Positions 17,155-25,197 of a DNA stretch of 31,643 nt are shown here, piece after piece. Numbering within the stretch: the first letter of the stretch is position 1; every line of letters starts with the position of its first letter. This DNA comes from JAZSQT01 sp045538075 (lineage in GTDB: Bacteria > Chrysiogenota > Deferribacteres > Deferribacterales > Mucispirillaceae): positions 1-31,643 of the forward strand of contig JAZSQT010000170.1 of the NCBI GenBank assembly GCA_045538075.1. Reading direction: 5' to 3'. The notes beneath the pieces were generated by a model. The model did not search any database and had not been told where the DNA came from. It worked only from the letters and a program-made list of their open reading frames with translations. Both the position numbers and the translations under genes were made by a program.

Positions 17155-18253
17155 TTAATACTCCTTGAACTAAAGTTCCCCAAAAATATGCTAATTTAGG
17201 TGGTACGGCATTTCCTATTTGTTTATAAACTGATGTTTTATTTCCTAAGAATTTAAATTCATCGGGAAAACTTTGTATTCTTGCGCCTTCTCTTGGAGAT
17301 AAAGTTCGATTTTCAATTGGGTGAATAAATCTTCCACCAGAAGGTGTATCAAATCTTGTTGTTATAGTAGGTGCAACTCCAGTTTTTTCTAATCTGCCAT
17401 ATGCACCACTATGTACAGATTTTATAACATCATTTAGTTTAGTCCAATTTTCACCAGCTGAGATTTGCTTTATTCTTTTTAACGCAATCTCACTATGGCT
17501 TGGTTTCACATGATTATAAGTACGGTTATTACTATTTGATAAAAATTCTTGATATTTAGATTGAGGCTGTAAATCCTTAATTACACCTTCTGTATTTTCG
17601 TTTTTCAAATTAGAAATAGCATCCCAAACAGTTACTTTGTCAAAAAAACCAGGATGTTTTTTTTTTAGTGAATTTTGAGTTAATTTCATCAAACTATCAA
17701 GATCTAATTCTTTATTTAAAGAACCTATAATAAAAACTCTTTCTCTTTGCTGTGGAATACCGTAATCAAGAGCATTTACTACTATATGTCGTAAATAATA
17801 TCTATTACCATTAAAGTTTTTTTTGTCTGAAAATAATGTTAAGATTTTTTCAAGGATCTCACCTTTTTCCATAGTCAACAAACCTTTAACATTTTCAATA
17901 ATAAAAATCCTAGGTAGAACTTGTTGAACAATTTTAAAGTAATATTTAAATAAATAATTTCTAGGATCATTTATAAAATTATTTTTTCTAATTCTTGCTC
18001 CTGCCATTGAAAAACCTTGACAAGGTGGTCCACCAATAATGGTATTAGCATTGAATTTAGAAAAATCTATTTCTTCTACAGCTTGTTTAATGTCTATGGC
18101 ATACATAGTTGTATGAGGATGATTATAAGAATAGGTTTCAGCAATTTGTTTATCATATTCAACAGCAGCAACAATATCGAAACCTGCTTTTTTAAATCCT
18201 ATAGAAAATCCTCCAGTACCAGAAAATAAATCAATAACTTTATACTTTCCCAT
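17144..18253 (-). CDS. DNA (cytosine-5) methyltransferase
   Basis: The enzyme transfers a methyl group from S-adenosylmethionine to C5 of cytosine. All main motifs are present in 369 residues: motif I IDLFSGTGGFSIGF (7-20), motif IV GGPPCQGFS with catalytic Cys78, motif VI ENVKGL (120-125), motif VIII QQRERVFIIG, motif IX LSPREGARIQSFPDEF and motif X QIGNAVPPKLA. The variable target-recognition region lies between motifs VIII and IX. Its start overlaps the upstream m6A methyltransferase by 14 bp and its end overlaps the nuclease gene by 11 bp. This makes it the middle gene of a tightly coupled restriction-modification operon. Confidence 0.95.
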   Translation of the reverse strand: MGKYKVIDLFSGTGGFSIGFKKAGFDIVAAVEYDKQIAETYSYNHPHTTMYAIDIKQAVEEIDFSKFNANTIIGGPPCQGFSMAGARIRKNNFINDPRNYLFKYYFKIVQQVLPRIFIIENVKGLLTMEKGEILEKILTLFSDKKNFNGNRYYLRHIVVNALDYGIPQQRERVFIIGSLNKELDLDSLMKLTQNSLKKKHPGFFDKVTVWDAISNLKNENTEGVIKDLQPQSKYQEFLSNSNNRTYNHVKPSHSEIALKRIKQISAGENWTKLNDVIKSVHSGAYGRLEKTGVAPTITTRFDTPSGGRFIHPIENRTLSPREGARIQSFPDEFKFLGNKTSVYKQIGNAVPPKLAYFWGTLVQGVLNEN

Positions 18254-20033
18254 TTATTTCACCTGCTGAACGATAATATAATTGATAATTCTTTATATAA
18301 TTTAATTCTTCTTGCGTTAAATTATATAATTTAGCCAATTCGTTATCTATATTATCAATATATGATTTACAAAATCTATGTTTGTACTCATACATTGATT
18401 GTTTAGAATTGATTTTAACCTTAGTAGTTTCTAATAAATCATTTAATTCAACTGATAAAATTTTATATTTTTTTGCTTGATGATTTGTAATTTCAGGAAC
18501 AAAAAATTGTTCTAATTCTTTATTTGTTATATGCCAGCAATCAGAAACCTTAATCCAGTACCACCAATATAAACTTGAGTTAAGTATACAATTTATTAGA
18601 TGTAAGGATTTTTTATCATAATATAAAACTGAATATTCATTACTTTTATAAGGAATTTCAATAAAAGACTTTATCCAAAAGGTAGCCCTTTTATTTAAAA
18701 ATAAAGGATTTTCTTTTTCTGAAATTTGTTTTGAAATGATTGAAGTCTCTTTATTGTGAATTTTTAAATATATATTTTTCTCGGTATAATTTGATAATTT
18801 AGGATAAAAATTATTTTGTTTATATTGATTTAAAATAAGTTCATTTTTAATGAATAAATCTTGTCTTTCAGTTTTGTACCAATACTTATAATCTGAAGTA
18901 TATATTTCATGTCTTTCTTTTTTTGATGATTTCTGAGCAAATAAAATATTTAATTTTTGATGAACTCCCACAAATAAACAATCTGGCCTATCTGCAAAAC
19001 TCAAGATATATTGTTTGTTTGTATTATTTTCAACAAAATTTCTTATATTTGCCATTCTATTGGTTGAAATATATGAAATTGGTATAATATATCCAATTAC
19101 TCCACCTTCTCTTAATAAGTTTAAGCTGTTATGAATTACATCTGCATATAGATTGCCATAAAGTACAGAATTTGAATACTCAACAGTATTTCTTTCAACG
19201 TACGGAGGATTCCCAATAATTATTTGGTATTCATCTATGAATTCTGTAGAACTTATTATAAAATTTAAATTACAAAAATTAAATTCTAAATAATTGTAAA
19301 TTACATTAATATCTACTGAATTACAGGAATGTAAGGCTTTAAATAATAAACGCAGTTTAGAAATATATGTTGAATATCTATCAATATCATTTCCATGGAG
19401 GGAGTTAATAATGTTACAAACAACATCATCTGTTATTTTTTTATTGATTTGAGTCAATAAATTAATTTTGCATTCAAAAGCTTTAACTAAAAATGCACCA
19501 GTACCACAAGTAGGATCGAATATTTTTAAGTTTATAATAAAATTACTGATTTCTTGATTTTTATTAATTATATTTTTTATTGATGTAATTATAGATACAA
19601 TATTTTGGGGATAATATTTTTTATTAATTTTATTACAGATTGTTTGATAAATACAATTGTAAATTATATATTCAGAAACATCTTCAGGGGTATAGTATAC
19701 ACCATTACGTTTTTGTATATTAGTTTGTTCATTTAGTTTTTCTAATTCTTGTTGAAACCCATTCTCATCTATATTATACTCTGCTAATATATACAGCAAA
19801 TTTTTATAGTATTCAAAGAATATGGTATTATTATAATCATTTTTTAGTAATAATTGAACATTTTTATATTTTTTTTTAATATTTTGGCTTAAAAATTGTA
19901 ATTTAAAACTAATATATTCTTCATTTTCATTATCATTCTTGTAAATTGAATGTACCGCAACCTTTAAATTTTTGTTAAAGAAATTTTTTAATTCTTCTTT
20001 TTTATCTCTGATTTTTAAAACTTCCATAGCCAC
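18240..20033 (-). CDS. N6-adenine DNA methyltransferase (Eco57I-like)
   Basis: The 597-residue protein carries RNGVYYTPEDVSEYII (109-124). Motif I, FDPTCGTGAFLVKAFE, binds S-adenosylmethionine at 172-187. The catalytic motif IV NPPY is in IIIGNPPYVERN (271-282). This order is that of gamma-class N6-adenine methyltransferases. The C-terminal 300 residues would be the target-recognition part, with SSLYWWYWIKVSDCWHIT near 510. No PD-(D/E)xK motif stands out in the N-terminal 100 residues, so it does not look like a fused type IIG enzyme. The start is GTG 20033, with AGGAT about 12 nt upstream; an ATG two codons later is possible. It is the first gene of the R-M operon. Base composition is even more A+T-rich than the housekeeping genes. 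Confidence 0.88.
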   Translation of the reverse strand: MAMEVLKIRDKKEELKNFFNKNLKVAVHSIYKNDNENEEYISFKLQFLSQNIKKKYKNVQLLLKNDYNNTIFFEYYKNLLYILAEYNIDENGFQQELEKLNEQTNIQKRNGVYYTPEDVSEYIIYNCIYQTICNKINKKYYPQNIVSIITSIKNIINKNQEISNFIINLKIFDPTCGTGAFLVKAFECKINLLTQINKKITDDVVCNIINSLHGNDIDRYSTYISKLRLLFKALHSCNSVDINVIYNYLEFNFCNLNFIISSTEFIDEYQIIIGNPPYVERNTVEYSNSVLYGNLYADVIHNSLNLLREGGVIGYIIPISYISTNRMANIRNFVENNTNKQYILSFADRPDCLFVGVHQKLNILFAQKSSKKERHEIYTSDYKYWYKTERQDLFIKNELILNQYKQNNFYPKLSNYTEKNIYLKIHNKETSIISKQISEKENPLFLNKRATFWIKSFIEIPYKSNEYSVLYYDKKSLHLINCILNSSLYWWYWIKVSDCWHITNKELEQFFVPEITNHQAKKYKILSVELNDLLETTKVKINSKQSMYEYKHRFCKSYIDNIDNELAKLYNLTQEELNYIKNYQLYYRSAGEINGKV

Positions 20034-20100
20034 GCAATATAAAATATCCTACTATTTTTCTTAATTAAAATACTAAGTATCTTAAACAAAACTGTTTATG

Positions 20101-20114
20101 AAGTTTATAAACTT
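20101..20114. promoter_or_regulatory. Possible operator palindrome upstream of the R-M operon
   Basis: aagtttataaactt is a perfect 14-bp palindrome about 70 bp upstream of the first R-M gene, with a related gtttatgaa just before it. R-M operons are often controlled at such sites, but no controller gene is seen in the window and A+T-rich palindromes arise by chance. Confidence 0.25.
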
Positions 20115-20157
20115 TTAAAGACTCTGTCAATAGAGTAACGTCTTAAGCATGGTAAAT

Positions 20158-20270
20158 GTAAATTCTAAAAATTATCAAAATACTAAGATAAAAAAGAAAG
20201 TGGTTGTTCTTTATCCTAAGATATAGGAATATTTAGTTTTGCAAGATAAATAAAAAGAAGAACAAAATGT
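20158..20270 (+). mobile_element. Left-end remnant of a second IS30-family element
   Basis: From 20159 gtaaattctaaaaattat matches, without gaps, the left end of the IS30 remnant at 15061. The match continues through agata and aaagaaagtggttgttctt, against aaagaaaggggttgttctta there. The next codons read KESGCSLS, a stop, DIGIFSFAR, a stop, IKRRTK, which resembles the helix-turn-helix start of IS30 transposases. Nothing of the catalytic domain follows, so only the left end survives. Bases 20271-20385 hold nothing I can support. Confidence 0.65.
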
Positions 20271-20385
20271 AAACACTTAAATTTTTATGAGCTTGTAAAT
20301 TTAAATAAATATCGCTAAAGATTACATATTTCTTAACGCTATAAAAAATATAAAATTAGTAGATTTATAGGAAAATAAACTAACT

Positions 20386-20427
20386 AATAATACAAAAAAT
20401 TTTATGAAGAAAATTTTTTGTATTATT
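20386..20427. repeat. Perfect 18-bp inverted repeat hairpin
   Basis: aataatacaaaaaatttt (20386-20403) and its exact reverse complement (20410-20427) are separated by six bases. The right arm is also the left end of the MITE copy starting at 20408. The hairpin therefore probably arose from MITE end duplication. It could act as a weak bidirectional transcription barrier between the R-M operon and sfrB, but it has little GC. Confidence 0.7.
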
Positions 20428-20580
20428 TAATAGATTGCCACGAAAAACTGGCGTTTTTCTCGCAATGACTTTAAAACAGACATTACGAGGAGTGTAACGA
20501 CGAAGTAATCCAGTAAAAAAGTTTGATAAATAATAAAAACAGAAATTTTTTATATAATTTATTAACGCACAAAAATTTTA
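20408..20580 (+). repeat. Hairpin MITE, copy 1 (upstream of sfrB)
   Basis: The left end agaaaattttttgtatta and the right end near taacgcacaaaaatttta are degenerate inverted repeats. Inside is a hairpin with arms attgc/gcaat and gaaaaac/gtttttc. A block gtaatccagtaaaaa follows, preceded by attacgaggag and acgacgaa. The whole aligns along its length with the reverse complement of 24800-24958, with small indels. The element has no coding capacity. Bases 20581-20624 hold nothing I can support. Confidence 0.8.
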
Positions 20581-20624
20581 AGATGAATTTTTTTGTAATA
20601 TTTATTATTATATTAGTTAATAAA

Positions 20625-20656
20625 TTCACTTTATTTTTTTAGTATTATTATATAAT
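20625..20656 (+). promoter_or_regulatory. Possible sfrBA promoter
   Basis: A perfect -10 box TATAAT at 20651-20656 lies 31 nt before the sfrB ATG. The best -35 match, TTCACT at 20625, is 20 bp away, which is longer than ideal. The -10 is the part I rely on. Confidence 0.4.
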
Positions 20657-20687
20657 TTTGTCGTATCAAATATATTAGGAGCAAAAT

Positions 20688-22634
20688 ATGCCTAAAGTCG
20701 TATTTGGTTTCAGAAAAGGTCAACGCCTTGATTTTCGTAACGTAAACGAACAAGATAGACCAGAATCACCATTTAAGTTTCCAGATTCTGTTAATGGCGA
20801 GGAAGTTAAGTTAGTCATTAGTTGGCATGGTTTTTTAGTTTACGATATAGGTGTAGATATTACTGCTGCTATGGCAGAGTTTATGCAATACGTTGGCTCA
20901 AAAGGTTGTTGTGGTAGATGTATTCCTGGTAAAAATGGCACGAGAGCTTTAGGCGAAAAACTATTTGCATTGCGTATGAACCCTACTTACGAAGGGATAA
21001 ATGAAGCTATAGAAATGGCTGAATCTATAAAAGCTACTTCAAAATGTTCTCTTGCTCCTTCATCAGTTAATATAGTCATATCTTTCTTGAAAGAGTTTCC
21101 AGACCAATTACATAAAAACACGAAAGCAGAACCTTTAAATTATTATTACCAAGTTTCTGCTCCTTGCACTGCTGCTTGCCCAGCAAAAGTAAAAATTCCA
21201 GAATTTATAGACGATATTAGAAGTCGTAAATTTATGTCAGCTTTATCTACTATTAGAGAGACGTTACCTCTTGCAGGGCTTTGTGGCAGAGTTTGTCCTC
21301 ACCCTTGTGAAAAAGTTTGCAGACGAGGTGAAATTGACGAGCCAATAAACATTATGGCATTAAAACAATCTGCATGGAATTATGAATACTACAAACATCA
21401 AAATCCAGCAATACCAGAAAAAAAAGAAAAATCTGGCAAAATGTGTGCTATTATTGGTGCAGGTCCTGCTGGGTTGACAGCTGCTTATTATCTTGCTTTA
21501 GAAGGTCATAGTGTAGATATTTTTGATATGTTAAAAGAACCAGGGGGTATGGCAGCAGTAGGTATTCCAGATTTTCGCCAACCAAGAGAACTTTTAGGTT
21601 ATGAAGTTAATCTTATCCGTTCATTAGGAGTTAATATACATTATAATAGAAAGTTAGGCGAAGATATTTCTATAAAATATCTTAAATCTACTTACGATTC
21701 AGTTTTAATTGCTGTTGGTGCGTGGAAGCCTTCAGGTAGTGGTATTGAAGATACTGAAAATGTAAGTGGAATTTTTGATAGTGGTATAGAATTTTTGCGT
21801 GATGTTGCAGAAGGTGAAATTCCTATTGAAAAAGGCGACAAAGTATTAGTTATAGGTGGTGGCAATACTGCAATAGATTGTGCAAGAACTGCATTAAGGT
21901 TTGGTGCAGACGTTAGTTTGTTATATAGAAGAACACAAAAAGAAATGCCAGCAGAACATGAAGAAGTTAATGATGCGATTGATGAAGGAGTTAATTTGAT
22001 GATGTTGACTGCTCCAGTTAGGGCAGTATCAGAAAATGGCAAATTAGTAGGGTTAGAATGTGTTAAAATGAAGTTAGGTTCGCCAGATGCAACTGGTAGG
22101 AGAAGCCCAGAAGTGATTTTTGCTTCAAACTTTATTATACCTTGCGATAAAGTTATTCCGGCAATAGGTCAGAAATCAGATTTATCTTTTTTAAGTGATA
22201 GTGATGGTATTAGTGTTTCTAAATGGAGCACTATTGAAGCGTCAGAAATTTATCATAACACAACTTTAAAAGGTTTTTTTGCAGCAGGAGATTGTATATC
22301 TGGTCCAAATACAGTAGTGCGTGCCGTAGGCTCTGGTAGGTGGGCTGCAAAAATGATGGATAGATATATGCGAACTGGCGATTTATATCTTGAGCCTGAA
22401 GAAGTAATAGAGCTTGCTTTATACGAAAATAAAATATTTGAATACGGTGAAGAAGAAGAAACGGCACCAAGGTTAGAAAGAAATAATCTTGAAAAAATTA
22501 GTATGGACGAAAGATTAACATCTTTTAAAGAAATAAATATTCCTTTTGGTGATATTGTTGCCTCAAGGGAAGCAAAACGCTGTTTAAGATGTATGCGTAT
22601 TGGTATGTATGGAACGAGTAGTGGAGCAAAATAA
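20688..22634 (+). CDS. NADPH-dependent flavin/Fe-S oxidoreductase, SfrB/GltD-like
   Basis: The product belongs to the GltD family of FAD and NAD(P)H-binding Fe-S proteins. In domain order: residues 60-135 resemble the 4Fe-4S region of NuoF (GCCGRCIPGKNGT with Cys74, 75 and 78, then Cys120). Two cluster motifs of the GltD N-terminus follow (Cys160 and 164, then Cys199, 203, 207 and 211). The FAD site IGAGPAGLTAAYYLA is at 256-270. The NADP(H) site is VIGGGNTAIDCARTALRFGA with LLYRRTQKEMPA at about 388-422. FFAAGDC completes FAD binding. Paired with the next gene it matches SfrB of Geobacter SfrAB, a soluble NADPH-oxidising complex. It would pass electrons from NADPH to the partner subunit. TAGGAGC lies 8 nt before the ATG. 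Confidence 0.72.
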   Translation: MPKVVFGFRKGQRLDFRNVNEQDRPESPFKFPDSVNGEEVKLVISWHGFLVYDIGVDITAAMAEFMQYVGSKGCCGRCIPGKNGTRALGEKLFALRMNPTYEGINEAIEMAESIKATSKCSLAPSSVNIVISFLKEFPDQLHKNTKAEPLNYYYQVSAPCTAACPAKVKIPEFIDDIRSRKFMSALSTIRETLPLAGLCGRVCPHPCEKVCRRGEIDEPINIMALKQSAWNYEYYKHQNPAIPEKKEKSGKMCAIIGAGPAGLTAAYYLALEGHSVDIFDMLKEPGGMAAVGIPDFRQPRELLGYEVNLIRSLGVNIHYNRKLGEDISIKYLKSTYDSVLIAVGAWKPSGSGIEDTENVSGIFDSGIEFLRDVAEGEIPIEKGDKVLVIGGGNTAIDCARTALRFGADVSLLYRRTQKEMPAEHEEVNDAIDEGVNLMMLTAPVRAVSENGKLVGLECVKMKLGSPDATGRRSPEVIFASNFIIPCDKVIPAIGQKSDLSFLSDSDGISVSKWSTIEASEIYHNTTLKGFFAAGDCISGPNTVVRAVGSGRWAAKMMDRYMRTGDLYLEPEEVIELALYENKIFEYGEEEETAPRLERNNLEKISMDERLTSFKEINIPFGDIVASREAKRCLRCMRIGMYGTSSGAK

Positions 22635-24799
22635 TGGCAAAAAATGGTAAAATTATTATAGATAACAATGAATATTCCTTTATAGAAGGAGAAACTATAT
22701 TAGATATTGCAAGAAAGAATAATATTGATATACCAGTTTTATGTTATTTGAAAGATGTTACAGAAACTGGAGCTTGCAGGATTTGTTTAGTTGAAGCAGA
22801 TGGCGTGCCAGTGCCTCTTGCAGCTTGTTCTACTTATGCCAATGATGGAATGGTTATTAGAACTAATACAGAGACTGTAGTAAAACATAGGCTAAAAGCA
22901 TTAGAATTTATATTAATGAAACACCCTTTAGAATGTGGAATTTGCGAAAATAACGGCGATTGTAAGTTGCAAAATATAGCAAAAAAATTAGGTGTTAGCG
23001 AAGTTACAGAAGTTGTTGAAAGGCGAGAAGAAGTGTTAGATGATTGGAATATGCTTTGGTATAATAGGACTTCTTGCGTATCATGTCAAAGGTGTGTTGC
23101 AGTTTGTAATGATGTTACTGGCTGTTTTGCTATAGAAATGGATATTGATGACGGTGAATCAATAGTAAAACCAGTTAGTGATGAGGGATTAAGTTGCGAT
23201 TATTGTGGAATATGTGCCGATGTTTGTCCAGTAGGTGCAATAATTGATAAGCCTTTTAAATATTCTGTCAAAATTTGGGGGTTATCAAATATAAATACTG
23301 CATGCTCTTTTTGTCCAGTAGGTTGCAAATTAAATTATGGAGTTCATGGCGAAAAAGTTCATAGAGTAAGAAAAAGTAGAAATAATTATACTTGCTCAAA
23401 GGGTAGATACGGTTTTAAATTTATAGAAAGCGATAAACGTTTAAAATATCCTATGATAAAAAGAGATGGAGTATTACATAAAACTTCATGGGGAACTGTT
23501 TTTGAAGCTATATCTAATGCTATTAATAAATACGGTGTTGAAAATACGTTAATAGTAGTAGGCAGTAGATTAACTAATGAAGAGTTATATAATTATTATA
23601 GTTTATCTGTAAAAACTGGAATGAAATTTGTTACAGAGGCAGAATTTTATTTCGGTTCTTTTATGAGAAAATTTAAGGAAAAATTTGGACATTTTGAAAG
23701 TAGAGGCACCTTAAAGGATTTAGAAAATAGCGATTTAGTTTTCGTAATTGGAGCAGATTTTGCAAGGGAAAATGTCGGAATAAAATGGAGCGTTTTAAAA
23801 GCAGCAAAGAAAAATGATGCAAAAATAGTTACAATTGGCTTGCAACGATATGAATATGATGAAAATACTTTTGCAAGTATTATTGCTGATTATGGAGACT
23901 TTGCAACAGAATTTGAAAAAATAAAAAATGGCAACGATAAATTTTATCAATCAATTAAAGAATGTATAGAAAATTCAAAAAATATATCAATCATTATTGG
24001 CAACGAATTTTTTGGTGCAGAAAGTGATAAAGATAGTGTTTTAGCTTTTGCAGATTATATAGGGCAAGAAAAGTTGAAAGTTTTTATGCCGTCAAATGAT
24101 AAGGTAAATTACGTTTGTGCTTTATATGCCGGTGGGTTAACTGTAGATGAGGCAGAAAACTTAAAACCTAAAGTAGTTTTAGCCTTAGCAGTAAATCCGT
24201 CTTATGGTAAACTTGAAAAATTAGGAAAAATAATAAACGAGGCAGAATTTTATGCTACACCAGATTTATTTTTGACTGGTTCAGTATGTAATGCAGATGT
24301 TGTTATGCCAGTTAAATCATCTCTTGAATGTGATGGCACATATATTACCTTAGACGGTAGATTAAATGTTAAAGAAAAAATAGTAGAAGCACCAGCTGGG
24401 ACTAAATCTAATTCAGAAATAGCAGAAGCAATAGCTTTTATGTTTCGTAAAAAAGCAGATCCAAACCATAAATCTGTTTTTAGTAGGCATGCAGTAGATT
24501 TTGGTTTTAATCCAGAAGATATTGATAGTAGTGTTGATGTTTATAGAAAAAAAGAAGAAATTTTTAATCCAACAGAATACACTTATAAAGAACCAAAAAG
24601 AGAAGTTAAAACAGTATATGTAAACCCAAGACACCATGAGGGAGCATTAACAAGGATACTTGAAACGGCAGAAGAAGATTTAAACTTGCCACTATTTCCA
24701 AATGTAGAAGTTGTTATTAAACCAGGTGTAGCAAGAAGTAATAATTTGTCAGAAAATATTGCAAAAGGTGTAAATCTTGTTCCACGAGGTAATAAATAG
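22634..24799 (+). CDS. NuoG/FdhA-like Fe-S molybdopterin-type subunit, SfrA-like
   Basis: The 721-residue protein starts with a 2Fe-2S domain (Cys37, 48, 51, 65). A His-Cys cluster HPLECGICENNGDC follows (His97, Cys101, 104, 110). Two 4Fe-4S ferredoxin motifs come next (Cys148, 151, 154, 158 and Cys188, 191, 194, 198), then the cluster CSFCPVGC plus Cys254 (224-254). Residues 265-660 form the molybdopterin-oxidoreductase fold of NuoG and formate dehydrogenase. No Sec or clear metal-ligand Cys was seen there, so the fold may be cofactor-free as in NuoG. It overlaps the upstream gene by one base (TAATG), which implies co-translation. With that gene it resembles Geobacter SfrAB; a stray NuoG-type complex I subunit is the alternative. 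Confidence 0.7.
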   Translation: MAKNGKIIIDNNEYSFIEGETILDIARKNNIDIPVLCYLKDVTETGACRICLVEADGVPVPLAACSTYANDGMVIRTNTETVVKHRLKALEFILMKHPLECGICENNGDCKLQNIAKKLGVSEVTEVVERREEVLDDWNMLWYNRTSCVSCQRCVAVCNDVTGCFAIEMDIDDGESIVKPVSDEGLSCDYCGICADVCPVGAIIDKPFKYSVKIWGLSNINTACSFCPVGCKLNYGVHGEKVHRVRKSRNNYTCSKGRYGFKFIESDKRLKYPMIKRDGVLHKTSWGTVFEAISNAINKYGVENTLIVVGSRLTNEELYNYYSLSVKTGMKFVTEAEFYFGSFMRKFKEKFGHFESRGTLKDLENSDLVFVIGADFARENVGIKWSVLKAAKKNDAKIVTIGLQRYEYDENTFASIIADYGDFATEFEKIKNGNDKFYQSIKECIENSKNISIIIGNEFFGAESDKDSVLAFADYIGQEKLKVFMPSNDKVNYVCALYAGGLTVDEAENLKPKVVLALAVNPSYGKLEKLGKIINEAEFYATPDLFLTGSVCNADVVMPVKSSLECDGTYITLDGRLNVKEKIVEAPAGTKSNSEIAEAIAFMFRKKADPNHKSVFSRHAVDFGFNPEDIDSSVDVYRKKEEIFNPTEYTYKEPKREVKTVYVNPRHHEGALTRILETAEEDLNLPLFPNVEVVIKPGVARSNNLSENIAKGVNLVPRGNK

Positions 24800-24958
24800 A
24801 GAAATTTTTTTGTATTAATAAATTATATAAAAATTTCAATCTTACTATTTTTACTGGATTACTTCGTCGCTTTGCTCCTCGTAATGACTGATTTAAAGTC
24901 ACTAGCGAGAAAAACGCCAGTTTTTCGTGGCAATCCACATATAATATAAACAATTTCT
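24800..24958 (-). repeat. Hairpin MITE, copy 2 (downstream of sfrA, inverted)
   Basis: It begins on the base after the sfrA stop codon. The ends agaaatttttttgtatta and, at 24942-24958, taatataaacaatttct are inverted repeats of about 17 bp. Inside, read on the plus strand, are ttactggattacttcgtcgc, ctcctcgtaatgac and the hairpin gcgag-aaaaac-gcca-gttttt-cgtggc. It is the inverted counterpart of 20408-20580. Confidence 0.82.
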
Positions 24959-24970
24959 GTATTTATATAC

Positions 24971-25024
24971 TTGTTTCTGTGTAAAGATTATTTCAATATT
25001 AACTTTTCTAAAGAACACAATTTT
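24971..25024 (-). repeat. Dispersed repeat 2, copy B
   Basis: On the minus strand this reads aaaattgtgttctttag...ctttacacagaaacaa. It differs from copy A (1254-1305) at only a few positions and ends like copy C at 31643. It follows the MITE by 12 bp. Bases 25025-25141 are A+T-rich with no feature I can support. Confidence 0.85.
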
Positions 25025-25141
25025 ATCTTAAATAAAAGAAAGTTTTTACATAATAAATCTACTAACAATACATTTTTATGAAATTAAAAAATAACTCATT
25101 TATTATAATAATTTTGATTTTACAATTATTTTTCACATAAA

Positions 25142-25174
25142 AAAGCTACTTAAATAATTTATTTAAGTAGCTTT
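25142..25174 (-). terminator. Terminator of the Ig-like lipoprotein gene
   Basis: aaagctacttaaat and atttaagtagcttt form a perfect 14-bp stem with a 5-nt loop. On the minus strand it is followed by a run of T, 23 bp past the stop of the lipoprotein gene. Confidence 0.82.
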
Positions 25175-25197
25175 ATAATTATTAAGTTATTAAAATT

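Noticed and set aside
15763..20033. A wholly new defence system
   Set aside because: Two of three genes are standard DNA methyltransferases and the third has a standard HNH core, so a type II R-M system explains them. Only the nuclease N-terminus is unexplained.
18240..20033. Fused type IIG restriction-methylation enzyme
   Set aside because: No PD-(D/E)xK motif was seen in the N-terminal region, which is short, and a separate nuclease gene is present in the operon.
20386..20427. Intrinsic terminator
   Set aside because: The stem is almost all A-T, no gene ends toward it within a useful distance, and one arm is the MITE end.
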